Source: Ponticaulis koreensis DSM 19734 (GTDB lineage: Bacteria; Pseudomonadota; Alphaproteobacteria; Caulobacterales; Hyphomonadaceae). From it: a stretch of DNA of 64,000 bases. The translations under genes and the position numbers were made by a program. Below are positions 31,767 to 39,826 of this stretch, piece by piece. The stretch lies in contig NZ_ATVJ01000001.1 in assembly GCF_000420665.1 (NCBI RefSeq), positions 372,001 to 436,000 of the forward strand. Reading direction: 5' to 3'. Under the pieces are notes generated by a model that was given only the letters and a program-made list of their open reading frames with translations, searched no databases and had not been told where the DNA came from. How positions within the stretch are numbered: the stretch's first letter is position 1; every line of letters begins with the position of its first letter.

Positions 31767-31837
31767 GGAGGAGAGATTGGGCGTAAGCGGGCTTCAAGAA
31801 AAGAGGCTGTTAACGCCCTTCCACGACAATCTGCACA

Positions 31838-32761
31838 ATGAATGCATCTGACACGCCTGCGACCGACCTGTTTTCCGACTTTCTCGAACATATCGAGAAG
31901 GAGCGAGGCATGTCTGCGCACACGGTGACGGGATATCGTCATGACATCGGATCATTTGTCGGCTTCCTAAACCGGAATAACCCGAAGCCCGTGACAGGAC
32001 AGGATCTGGAAGCCGTCCATCCAAGACGTGTTCGCTCATGGCTGGCCGAACGGCGCGAAGACGGTGCGGATGCTGCGGCCACTCTGGCTCGTGCTCTATC
32101 AGCACTTCGCGCATTCTATCGCTGGCTTGATGTCGCCCACGGGTTGGAGAACGCCAAACTGCTCGCCATGTCGGGCCCTAAGCTCAAATCGCGGCTTCCC
32201 CGCCCGACCAGCGAAGAGGACACCGCAAACCTGATCGCTCTGGCCGGCGACATGCAGGAAGAGCCATGGCTTGGCGCGCGTGATACCGCGCTTTTGACGC
32301 TAATTTATGCGGGCGGCCTGCGTATTTCCGAGGCGCTGTCTCTCACGGGAGACCTGACGCCCGCCCCCGCCGAGCTTCGCATCCTGGGCAAGCGCAACAA
32401 GGTTCGGATTATCCCGCTTATGGATGTCGCGCGTAACGCTATGGACGCCTACGCAAAGCTCTGCCCGTATAAGATGGGCGCGGAGACGCCATTCTTTTTT
32501 GCCGTACGCGGAGGCCCGATGAGACCACGCGCGGCACAAGCGCTAATGCAGCAACTTCGCGGCGCGCTGGGCCTGCCCGAAAGCGCAACGCCGCATGCGC
32601 TGCGCCATGCCTTTGCCAGCCATCTTCTCGCCCATGGCGGAGATTTGCGGTCCATTCAGGCCCTGATGGGTCATGCCAGCCCGTCAACAACGCAAGTCTA
32701 TCTGGGCGTTGAGGATGCCCGTCTCACCCGTGCCCATAAGCTGGCACATCCACGCGCCTGA
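31838..32761 (+). CDS. xerC: Tyrosine recombinase XerC-like
   Basis: The 307-residue site-specific recombinase belongs to the chromosome dimer resolution type. The N-terminal SAM-like domain is 'FLEHIEKERGMSAHTVTGYRHDIGSF'. Catalytic residues are Arg in YAGGLRISEAL near residue 165, Lys in LGKRNKVRIIPL near 190, HALRHAFASHLL (His/Arg), LMGHASPSTTQVY with the second His and nucleophile Tyr near 290. It is divergent from priA, a position shared with other alphaproteobacterial xerC genes. No dif-like site was recognised nearby. Confidence 0.93.
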   Translation: MNASDTPATDLFSDFLEHIEKERGMSAHTVTGYRHDIGSFVGFLNRNNPKPVTGQDLEAVHPRRVRSWLAERREDGADAAATLARALSALRAFYRWLDVAHGLENAKLLAMSGPKLKSRLPRPTSEEDTANLIALAGDMQEEPWLGARDTALLTLIYAGGLRISEALSLTGDLTPAPAELRILGKRNKVRIIPLMDVARNAMDAYAKLCPYKMGAETPFFFAVRGGPMRPRAAQALMQQLRGALGLPESATPHALRHAFASHLLAHGGDLRSIQALMGHASPSTTQVYLGVEDARLTRAHKLAHPRA

Positions 32762-32777
32762 CGTCTCACGTACATCC

Positions 32778-32833
32778 ACTTTGAAAAACAAAGTTGACAT
32801 TTATCGAAAAACAATTACTCTGAAATTCAAAGT
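32778..32833 (+). promoter_or_regulatory. Promoter bracketed by twin palindromic operators
   Basis: ACTTTG-AAAAA-CAAAGT (32778-32794) is a perfect palindrome. ACTCTG-AAATT-CAAAGT (32817-32833) is a second copy with one change, 39 bases on. Between and across them lie TTGACA (32794-32799) and, 16 bases later, TACTCT (32816-32821) as -35 and -10. One operator touches the -35 and the other covers the -10. The likely binder is the winged-helix protein encoded at 33481. Confidence 0.65.
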
Positions 32834-32850
32834 GATTTGTGGAGACTAAA

Positions 32851-33474
32851 ATGAACTCGAAACTAGCCGACGATCTGGAATATGTTCGCACCATTGCCGA
32901 AGCCGGTCAGGAAGCACCCTCAACATCAGGCCGATTCGCAACGCTTTGGTTTCTTCTGGTGACAAGTGCACTGCTCGCGCACTGGGCCCTCGCAAAAGGT
33001 TTTATTGCGGGCTTAGATGAACGCTGGGCAGGCGCTATCTGGATGACAATGGGTATCGCCGGCGGCATTGGCAGCTTTATCTTGCGAAAGACAGCATCGG
33101 ATTTACCAGGCCAGTCAGCCCCTGCAAATCGGGTAGACCGTTCAACGTGGCGCGTTGCATCAATCGGGCTTTTCTCATTTGCGATCACGATTGCAGTCGC
33201 TGTGAGTGTCCGGTCGGATCTGGGCGTTGATCTGTTCGATGCGATTATGCCTGCAGCATTCCTTGTCTATGGCATTAGCTATGCTGCGACTGCAGCGTTT
33301 TCTAAAGAAGCAGGCAGATGGCTCCCTGTCATTGTGTCTATTGCCTTCGCCTGCATTACAGTCGCTTTGTTCGGCCTTAGCGATACTTATCTCGCGGCGG
33401 CGATAGGCACCCTGCTCTGCTGGCTGACGGGCGGCGCGCGCCAGCTGCTTAACGAGCCGAAGTCCGTGGTGTAA
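32851..33474 (+). CDS. Integral membrane protein of unknown function (regulator partner)
   Basis: The 207-residue protein starts MNSKLADDLEYVRTIAEAGQEAP with an amphipathic soluble N-terminus. About six membrane segments follow (for example 'LWFLLVTSALLAHWAL', 'WMTMGIAGGIGSFIL', 'IGLFSFAITIAVAVSV', 'AAIGTLLCWLTGGA'). The ATG at 32851 follows GGAG by six bases. It is co-transcribed with a PF13601-type winged-helix gene six bases downstream. Such pairs are widespread in proteobacteria; the membrane partner's job is unknown and may be to modulate the regulator or sense the membrane. Confidence 0.78.
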   Translation: MNSKLADDLEYVRTIAEAGQEAPSTSGRFATLWFLLVTSALLAHWALAKGFIAGLDERWAGAIWMTMGIAGGIGSFILRKTASDLPGQSAPANRVDRSTWRVASIGLFSFAITIAVAVSVRSDLGVDLFDAIMPAAFLVYGISYAATAAFSKEAGRWLPVIVSIAFACITVALFGLSDTYLAAAIGTLLCWLTGGARQLLNEPKSVV

Positions 33475-33480
33475 CTCGCA

Positions 33481-33798
33481 ATGAGTGACACATCCGACAA
33501 CCCTTTCGACCATGGCGAGATTGATGATGCCATTCACGGGCGGCTTCGCCTCGGCATCATGGCCTATCTCTCTGCAGCATCGCCAGCAATCTTCGGCGAG
33601 TTGAGAGACAAGGTGAACGCCACGGATGGCAATCTCTCAACCCATCTGCGCAAGCTCGAAGATGCAGGATATGTGGAGATAGAAAAGCGCTTCGAAGGCC
33701 GACGCCCACAAACGCGTATCCATCTGACCGATACCGGCCGGAAAGCCTGGCTCGACTACCTCGCAAGACTTCGCTCGCTGCTCGACGCCGCCGAGTAG
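33481..33798 (+). CDS. Winged-helix transcriptional regulator (PF13601-like)
   Basis: In the 105-residue protein, 'HGRLRLGIMAYLSAASPAIFGELRDKVNATDGNLSTHLRKLEDAGYVEIEKRFEGRRPQTRIHLTDTGRKAWLDYL' covers a single winged helix with the usual 'T.GNLS.HL.KLE.AGY' recognition helix. No ligand domain is visible, so it probably acts as a simple dimeric repressor. It follows the membrane protein gene by six bases. The twin palindromes at the shared promoter are probable autoregulatory sites. Confidence 0.88.
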   Translation: MSDTSDNPFDHGEIDDAIHGRLRLGIMAYLSAASPAIFGELRDKVNATDGNLSTHLRKLEDAGYVEIEKRFEGRRPQTRIHLTDTGRKAWLDYLARLRSLLDAAE

Positions 33799-33800
33799 AT

Positions 33801-33845
33801 ACAAAAACAGGCGGGCATGCCCCCCGGCACCCGCCTGTTTCGTCC
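33801..33845. terminator. Bidirectional terminator
   Basis: AAACAGGCGGG (33805-33815) pairs perfectly with CCCGCCTGTTT (33830-33840), with an inner TGCC-CCCC-GGCA. A and T tracts flank it. It closes both the winged-helix gene and the convergent aminotransferase gene. Confidence 0.85.
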
Positions 33846-33862
33846 CTGATCAGCTATCGCTG

Positions 33863-35026
33863 TTAAGCGACCACCTCAGGAAGTGCTCTGCAGAACTTAT
33901 CCACGTCTTCGATAAAGCCCATCGAAACGCGGGTCCATTCATTATAGTCCATGTACTGGCCACGAACCGAGATCATCCGGTCAGCCATTGCCTGCTGAAC
34001 GGCGTTAGCCTCTTTACCCGACTTAAAGTAGACGAAGTTCGTCTGAGACGGCAGATACTCGAGACCAAGCGTATCTAAGGTTGTTGTAACCATTTCTCGG
34101 GCTTCGACAATCTTTGCCTTTGAATAATTTACAAATTCCATGTCGTTATAGCTGCCGATCGCCGCTGCGATCGATGTAGATGGCGTCCAGCTCATCACGA
34201 CAGACTGAATTTTCGCCGCGGTTTCAGGCGCCGCAATCAGATAGCCCATACGGATACCCGCCATGCCATAAAGCTTGGAGAAGGTACGCGTAACAATCAC
34301 ATCATGGCCTTCTTTGATGAGCGGAACACAGGTCGTGCCTTCCTCATCATCGGCCAGCTCGATATAGGCCTCGTCCACAATGACAGGCGCCTTCGCCGCC
34401 ATGCGTGCGACTGCCGCGCGGATTGTATTGCCCGGCATCACAAGGCCTGTCGGGTTGTTCGGGTTACAAAGCTGAACGGCGCCCGTGCTTTCAGTAACCG
34501 CAGCCTCCATAGACGAAAGGTCGATCTCCATATCCGCCGTCAGCGGGATGCGTTGAATGTCCGCCATGCCAAGGTTAGCCGCATAAAGCGCTGTCGTATC
34601 CCAGAATAGACGCGGCGCTACGATTGGGCCATTCGGACCGTATGTCAGCGCGATTGCAGACAGGATCTCGCCGGAACCTGTAGAGAGCGCGATATGATCA
34701 GGCGTCACACCATGGCGCGCCGCGATCATGGCTTTCAGTTCTTCGGTCGCGCCCTGCGCCGTATAGTAAGCACCTTTGGACGCCGCATACGCGATCATGT
34801 CTTTGGCAGACTGCGCCGGACCATAAGGATTTTCATTGCGCGACAGAAGCGCAACGCCCTGAGGCGCCCCGAGCAGATACGGGTTTTCCACCGCAGCATT
34901 TTCTGGCGTGAATGCGCCCTGAGCGACCGCCGCACCGTTCGTTGAAGTGGCGCAAGCTGTCAGGCCTGCGACTGCTGCGCCTGCTGATCCTGTCAGCAGA
35001 AAACGTCTTGATAGATCAAATGCCAT
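33863..35026 (-). CDS. PLP aminotransferase (HisC-like) with Tat signal and lipobox
   Basis: The 387-residue protein starts MAFDLSRRFLLTG, a twin-arginine motif, and its hydrophobic stretch ends LTAC (Cys25), a lipobox. The rest is a full fold-type I aminotransferase of the histidinol-phosphate group: 'LSRNENPYGP' near residue 60, 'STGSGEILSAIAL', 'LCNPNNPTGLVMPG' near 188, 'IVDEAYIELAD', PLP lysine in TFSKLYGMAGIRMGY near 255, and the late 'NFVYFKSG' and 'YNEWTRVSMG'. Folding with PLP in the cytoplasm followed by Tat export is consistent. The substrate is unknown. It ends at the bidirectional terminator. Confidence 0.88.
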   Translation of the reverse strand: MAFDLSRRFLLTGSAGAAVAGLTACATSTNGAAVAQGAFTPENAAVENPYLLGAPQGVALLSRNENPYGPAQSAKDMIAYAASKGAYYTAQGATEELKAMIAARHGVTPDHIALSTGSGEILSAIALTYGPNGPIVAPRLFWDTTALYAANLGMADIQRIPLTADMEIDLSSMEAAVTESTGAVQLCNPNNPTGLVMPGNTIRAAVARMAAKAPVIVDEAYIELADDEEGTTCVPLIKEGHDVIVTRTFSKLYGMAGIRMGYLIAAPETAAKIQSVVMSWTPSTSIAAAIGSYNDMEFVNYSKAKIVEAREMVTTTLDTLGLEYLPSQTNFVYFKSGKEANAVQQAMADRMISVRGQYMDYNEWTRVSMGFIEDVDKFCRALPEVVA

Positions 35027-35065
35027 GTCCGTAACTCCCTTTTACCTTTCCGTTCTGATCTCTCA

Positions 35066-35932
35066 TCAACCCGCGACGGCCTTGTAGAAAACGTATGCTG
35101 AGGTCGCGATCAGGTAGATTCCGAAGTATCGTTTGAGCTTCACGCCATCGAGACTGTGCGCGAGCTTGGCGCCAATAGGCGCGGTGAAGATCGACATGCT
35201 GACAATGGAGAGCGCAGCAATCAGGTTCACATACCCGATAGACCCGGGCGGAAGCCCTGCCTCACCAAAACCGACGATCATATTACTGATAGTGCCTGGC
35301 ACCGCGATGATAACACCAAAGCCCGCCGCAGTCGCGACAGCCTGGTGGATAGGTCGCTGACAAGCCGTCATCACCATGACAGCAGGCGTACCGCCACCGA
35401 TACCGAGTAGTGCCGAAAACCCGCCAAGGAATGTTGCGATTGGAGCCAGCACGAAGCCTTTCGGCATTTCAGCGCTGAAATGAAACCGGACATTGCCCTT
35501 TGCCGGGAACACGAAGTGCAGGCCCATCAGGAAAACGCCAACCGAGAAGATCAGTTTGAGCGCTGAACCGTCCAGCACACGTGTCAAAATTGTTCCGAGA
35601 ATGGCCCCTATAGTCAGCCAGGGGGCCCAGTCCCTGATAATCTGCATGTCGACCGCGCCTTTTTTATAATGCGCCTGTGCCGACCTGAAGCCTGTAACCA
35701 CAATGGTTGCGAGTGATGTTGCGACAGCCATCTTCATCAGAATGGAGTCGCTGAAATCAAAGAACTCAAACACCACGATAAGCGTTGGAACGACAACAAA
35801 ACCGCCGCCAATGCCAAATAATCCGGCTACCAACCCTGCTGCCAGACCGGCCCCCATCAAAATGAGGACCATCTGCACCAGCTGGAGCCAACTGTAATCA
35901 CCCAAGAAACCACATCCCAGACTGAGTTGCAT
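35066..35932 (-). CDS. TauE/SafE family sulfite/anion exporter
   Basis: The 288-residue membrane protein has about eight helices. Both halves carry the family glycine motif: GLVAGLFGIGGGFVVVPTLIV near residue 40 and GGFSALLGIGGGTPAVMVMTA near 175. Family members export sulfite, sulfoacetate or other organosulfur anions. The ATG at 35932 adds about 20 residues before the first helix; an internal ATG at residue 21 is possible. It follows the TonB receptor gene on the same strand after 140 bases. No sulfur metabolism genes are adjacent, so the substrate is open. Confidence 0.88.
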   Translation of the reverse strand: MQLSLGCGFLGDYSWLQLVQMVLILMGAGLAAGLVAGLFGIGGGFVVVPTLIVVFEFFDFSDSILMKMAVATSLATIVVTGFRSAQAHYKKGAVDMQIIRDWAPWLTIGAILGTILTRVLDGSALKLIFSVGVFLMGLHFVFPAKGNVRFHFSAEMPKGFVLAPIATFLGGFSALLGIGGGTPAVMVMTACQRPIHQAVATAAGFGVIIAVPGTISNMIVGFGEAGLPPGSIGYVNLIAALSIVSMSIFTAPIGAKLAHSLDGVKLKRYFGIYLIATSAYVFYKAVAG

Positions 35933-35970
35933 AAATCGCCTTCGACCAAACTATCGCTAAAGGCGAGGCT

Positions 35971-35991
35971 GAGGCGGGTATTTCCCGCCTC
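35971..35991 (-). terminator. Hairpin between TonB receptor and TauE genes
   Basis: GAGGCGGG and CCCGCCTC pair perfectly around TATTT. No T run follows on the - strand, so termination after the receptor gene is likely but not certain. Confidence 0.4.
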
Positions 35992-36074
35992 AATCCATTT
36001 ATTCTGATGGTTGCCCCATTTTTCCGCAGTGACACCGCAGGACGGCACAAACCATCATCAAACCCTCAGCTTGA

Positions 36075-38708
36075 TCAGAGGTCCGCGCGAAGCTTCAGGT
36101 AGTAATAGCCACCCTGCCAGTCGACGACTGAGTCTGAGCGATAGATACGACCACAGCAGCTGTCGCCAATCGCCGGATCTGCCGCATCCGGATACTCGTC
36201 GAACACGTTACGTGCACCGAGAGACAGACGAACCGCATCGCTGATCTGGTAGGAGGCTTCTACGTCGACCAGAACTTCAGGGCTGAAGTTCTGGATGAGG
36301 CCGGTCGCTCCACCACTGTCAGAGTTGTCATACTCGCCATAATAGTTAGCACGACCAAGGAAGGTCCAAGGACCCGCTTCGTGCAGGACAGAGAACACAC
36401 CGCGCCATTCCGGCTGACCGTTTTCAAAGTCGAACGTATCTTCTGCGTTGAACACTGACGCACTACCATCGAACTCGGTCTGGTTGTAGTTCACAGAGGC
36501 CGTAAACGCAGTGGAAGAGCCTTCGGTAAATGACGTATTGTACGTACCTACAATATCGACACCCTGAGTGATGGTATCAAACGCGTTCTGGAAGTAGAAC
36601 ACGCCGCCGATTGATTCAGCACCAGCAACACCTGCGCCAGCGAGCGCGAGATAGTTCTGATAGGCTGTACCAGCACCCGGATCATTAGAAACGTCGCGAG
36701 TAGAGATCGCATTCACACGATCTTCCAGTTCGATGCGGTAATAGTCGACTGTCAGAGACAAATCTCCCCAGCCGCCGGTGAAACCGAACGCATAGTTAGT
36801 GGAGGTCTCCGGGCCAAGCGGCGATGCACCAAGTGCCTGAGCGATAGTACCACCCGCTGGGAAGAGACCTGTTGCGACGGGGAACCCGTTTGGCAGACGT
36901 GTGGACACGTTCGTCGTACCTTGTTGCCCCGGCGTTGGAGCGCGGAAACCTGTGCCAACAGAGCCACGAAGACCCATGGTTTCAGTCAGATCGAATTGAC
37001 CTGCAACTTTCCAGACAAGTTCTGAATCGAAGTCGGAATAGTCTTCGAAGCGAATAGCCCCCTGAAGGAAGAGGCGATCTGTTACGTCACCGGAAAGATC
37101 GACATAGGCTGCATAGGAATCACGCGTGTATTCGCCAGAGAACGCTGGAGAGTATCCAGGGAAACCGTTCGAGCCGACGCCAACAACCTGATAAACAGGG
37201 TCACTTGTATCTGCACAATTCAGTGTAGAGCCGTTTGCGATAACGGCCAGACCTGCTGCGGTCGGCGCACCGGCATTACAGAAACCCCACGGGTCTGGTG
37301 TAGCATAAGGACCGGTCTGGTAAGAAGCAGGGTCACCGCCGACAAGTTCATAGGATTCATCCATGAAGCTACCGCCAAACGCAAGTGTCAGCGGGCTTGC
37401 CAATGAAGCAAACTCCAGATCGTACGCAAAGTCCGCCTGCAGCTGGAACTCTTCGTTGATCAGATCGCCTGGATTGAAACGTGTCGGAGACATGTTGCCG
37501 AGCGACGGGTTGACCGTGTTCGCAAGCGTATACTGGATTTCATTGTGACCCAGTCGGCCGCTAATATCGTATGAAAAGCCGTCAAACCACTCACCTTCAA
37601 TCCCGACCACACCGGAATAGTCGATAACGTCACCGAAGAAGCGGGGTGTAAAACCGCCCGGGAAGAAAGAGAGTGGGCTCCAGAGAGAACCGTCTTGAAG
37701 ACGGAGATTCTCAATCGTCCCATTGCCGGGATAGCGATAGAAAAATGAGCCATCTGCAGAGCTCTTGGAGTAGCTGGCGAACGCGTAGAGCGATGTATAT
37801 TCGTCCAGATCATAACCTGCATTCACGAAGCCACGAAGCGCTTCCGAGCTTGGCTGCCCCCATGGCTGAACGACATCGCCGAAACCAATGTTGGCATCTG
37901 GCAGACCAGCCGCAAATGTCGCTGGATCGTAACCCGCGAGCGTTGTGTCGAAAGAACCACCTGTCAGGAAGCGAGGATCGTTCGGGTCAACACATGCCCA
38001 TGACTCACAATACTCCGCACCGCGAGACGTCGCATCTGATGTGGACCGCTCAATAGAGAAGTTTGCGAAGCCATTCTCACCAAGTGGAACACCGAAGTTT
38101 GCAGCAGTCACAAACTGGAAGCCATCGCCCTCATAATATTGACCCGTTTCCGCGGTGATCGTTGCCCCTTCAGCATCATCCTTCAGGATAAAGTTGATAA
38201 CACCTGCGATCGCGTCAGAACCGTAAAGCGCGGCAGCACCATCACGAAGAACCTGTACGTTCGCGAGAGCGATTGCTGGAATTGTCGCAATGTCCGGCCC
38301 TTGCGTACCCGAACCACCGATCTGAACGAGCGCTGCACGGTGGCGACGGTGACCGTTCACAAGAACAAGCGTTTTATCCGTCGGCATGCCGCGCAGCTGT
38401 GCTGGACGAACAAAGGTACCACCATCCGAAATTGGCTGGCGTGACAGAGAGTAGGATGGAACCAGTGTACGGATGATGTCGTTAGCATCCGTGAATGGAA
38501 CGTTTTCGAGTTCCTCGGAGCTGAGAACATCAACCGGAACCGGCGAATCTGTAACCGTGCGCGGCTGACCACGAACACCCGTTACAATGACGTTTTCCTG
38601 AACCGCTTCCTCATCTTCCTGCGCGAGAGATGCAGGTGCGAACAGCGCTGCGCCCATCGCCATAGCGATGACTGATGTCATCAGAAGTTTGTTATTGCGT
38701 TGACCCAT
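36075..38708 (-). CDS. TonB-dependent outer membrane receptor
   Basis: The 877-residue protein has a signal peptide to about residue 29 (cleavage after SLA-Q) and a TonB box region 'ENVIVTGVRGQ' near 38. The plug domain follows: VPVDVLSSEELE, then 'LRGMPTDKTLVLVNGHRRH', then 'LRDGAAALYGSDAIAGVINFIL'. A 22-strand barrel ends LSLGARNVFDEYPD... and a terminal aromatic-rich strand YYYLKLRADL. Cys pairs in the extracellular loops (CESWACVD, FCNAG...LNCAD) suggest disulfides. Ligand unknown; the plug style recalls receptors for carbohydrates or peptides in Caulobacter relatives. An ANTAR regulator gene lies upstream on the same strand. Confidence 0.93.
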   Translation of the reverse strand: MGQRNNKLLMTSVIAMAMGAALFAPASLAQEDEEAVQENVIVTGVRGQPRTVTDSPVPVDVLSSEELENVPFTDANDIIRTLVPSYSLSRQPISDGGTFVRPAQLRGMPTDKTLVLVNGHRRHRAALVQIGGSGTQGPDIATIPAIALANVQVLRDGAAALYGSDAIAGVINFILKDDAEGATITAETGQYYEGDGFQFVTAANFGVPLGENGFANFSIERSTSDATSRGAEYCESWACVDPNDPRFLTGGSFDTTLAGYDPATFAAGLPDANIGFGDVVQPWGQPSSEALRGFVNAGYDLDEYTSLYAFASYSKSSADGSFFYRYPGNGTIENLRLQDGSLWSPLSFFPGGFTPRFFGDVIDYSGVVGIEGEWFDGFSYDISGRLGHNEIQYTLANTVNPSLGNMSPTRFNPGDLINEEFQLQADFAYDLEFASLASPLTLAFGGSFMDESYELVGGDPASYQTGPYATPDPWGFCNAGAPTAAGLAVIANGSTLNCADTSDPVYQVVGVGSNGFPGYSPAFSGEYTRDSYAAYVDLSGDVTDRLFLQGAIRFEDYSDFDSELVWKVAGQFDLTETMGLRGSVGTGFRAPTPGQQGTTNVSTRLPNGFPVATGLFPAGGTIAQALGASPLGPETSTNYAFGFTGGWGDLSLTVDYYRIELEDRVNAISTRDVSNDPGAGTAYQNYLALAGAGVAGAESIGGVFYFQNAFDTITQGVDIVGTYNTSFTEGSSTAFTASVNYNQTEFDGSASVFNAEDTFDFENGQPEWRGVFSVLHEAGPWTFLGRANYYGEYDNSDSGGATGLIQNFSPEVLVDVEASYQISDAVRLSLGARNVFDEYPDAADPAIGDSCCGRIYRSDSVVDWQGGYYYLKLRADL

Positions 38709-39041
38709 AACTTATTTCCCCAGTCAGATAGCCAGCCTGGAGGACACGCGACTCCACACACGAGTTACGTTTCCGACCAGAGTTCTGGCGAACTAAACAT
38801 TTGCTGAAAAAGTGCTGCCCGGCCCTTGGGCTGCGATGTAAGGAAATCCCGGATCGTAAATAGCACCCCCCATTGGACGCCGACCGAGACTTCAATTCAC
38901 GAGCCTAGCCCACCAGCGAAACCAGACGCTGTAAACTGTCATGCATTTTTGCTTTGGGGAGGGATGTATTGCTGCATTCTTTTGATGCAGTGCGATAATT
39001 TAACGGTCATTTAATGAGCAGGCGCAGCAGAGGCGGCCCTG
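38709..39041 (-). other. Non-coding stretch between ANTAR gene and TonB receptor
   Basis: The 333 bases hold no supported gene. On the - strand a hairpin CTGCAT-CAAAAGA-ATGCAG (38972-38990) lies about 50 bases after the ANTAR stop. A weaker one, CCAG-AACT-CTGG, lies near the receptor gene. Neither has a T run nor the six-base AnnGnn loop expected of an ANTAR target. Confidence 0.4.
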
Positions 39042-39656
39042 TCAGTCGAGCAACCCAGATAGCGCAAGATAGCTTTCTGCAACTTCTCGCATTGTCTTGC
39101 TTTGTTTCATCGCAGTTTTTCTGAGGATGTCATACGCCTCTGATTCTTTTAAGCCGCGCTGCTCCATCATGACGCCCTTGGCGCGATCGATGACTTTGCG
39201 CGCTTCGAGCGTACCCTTGGTTTCCGCCAGCTCGACCTGTAGCTTGCGCGACTGCTGGAAGCGTTCACGCGCAATCGCCGCAAGCGTGCCGATGCGATGA
39301 GGCTGCATTCCGTCAATAACACAGGAACTCGCGCCAGCACGTAGCGCCTTCTGAGCATCTGCCGCCTCGCCCGATGCTGAGAAGATAAGAACCGGACACG
39401 GAGACCGCGCTTGCAAAGCTGAAATCTGCGTGAGCATTTCATCATCAATCACATCACAATCAATAATGAGGAGCGTATTCTCGGAGAATCCTGAAAAATG
39501 GCCTTTTAAAAAGGCTTCGCGATAGATGATCGAAAAGGCGCTGTCCGCAAACGCTTTGGAGAAGACATCAAAATGCCCCGCCCCAAAGGACACGATCACT
39601 ACTGATTCTGACACTACACTGCCGCCCGACATCGTCGTCACGCCTTCACTCACCAA
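39042..39656 (-). CDS. ANTAR-domain response regulator (NasT/AmiR-like)
   Basis: The 204-residue protein carries an N-terminal receiver-like fold (LLIIDCDVIDDEM, 'CPVLIFSASGEAADAQKALRAGASSCVID') and a C-terminal ANTAR domain ('LEARKVIDRAKGVMMEQRGLKESEAYDILRKTAMKQSKTMREVAESYL'), which binds RNA hairpins to prevent termination. An Asp is present at the position equivalent to the phospho-acceptor, though flanking residues deviate. NasT normally controls nitrate assimilation with NasS; neither nas nor ami genes are here. The first in-frame start is used; MSGGS, eight codons later, is also possible. Confidence 0.88.
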   Translation of the reverse strand: MVSEGVTTMSGGSVVSESVVIVSFGAGHFDVFSKAFADSAFSIIYREAFLKGHFSGFSENTLLIIDCDVIDDEMLTQISALQARSPCPVLIFSASGEAADAQKALRAGASSCVIDGMQPHRIGTLAAIARERFQQSRKLQVELAETKGTLEARKVIDRAKGVMMEQRGLKESEAYDILRKTAMKQSKTMREVAESYLALSGLLD

Positions 39657-39765
39657 AGTCTCGTCGCCGCCAATGGCGAAAAATACAGGTTGAAAAGACT
39701 ATCGACCTCATTGTCAGTATTCGCACCCAATAAATCGATCAGAATGCTTCGAGAGAAAGTATCGC

Positions 39766-39803
39766 CCAAAAAAAATGCCTCTCCTGATCACAGGAAAGGC
39801 ATT
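39766..39803 (-). terminator. Terminator after lpdA
   Basis: AATGCCT-N-TCCTG-ATCA-CAGGA-N-AGGCATT (39774-39803), followed on the - strand by TTTTTTTTGGG. It is a strong intrinsic terminator about 25 bases past the lpdA stop. Confidence 0.9.
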
Positions 39804-39826
39804 TCATGAGAGAAAATTGCCGCAGA

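Noticed and set aside
31767-31837. dif-like recombination site beside xerC
   Set aside because: The 71-base priA-xerC spacer shows no 28-base Xer-type inverted repeat.
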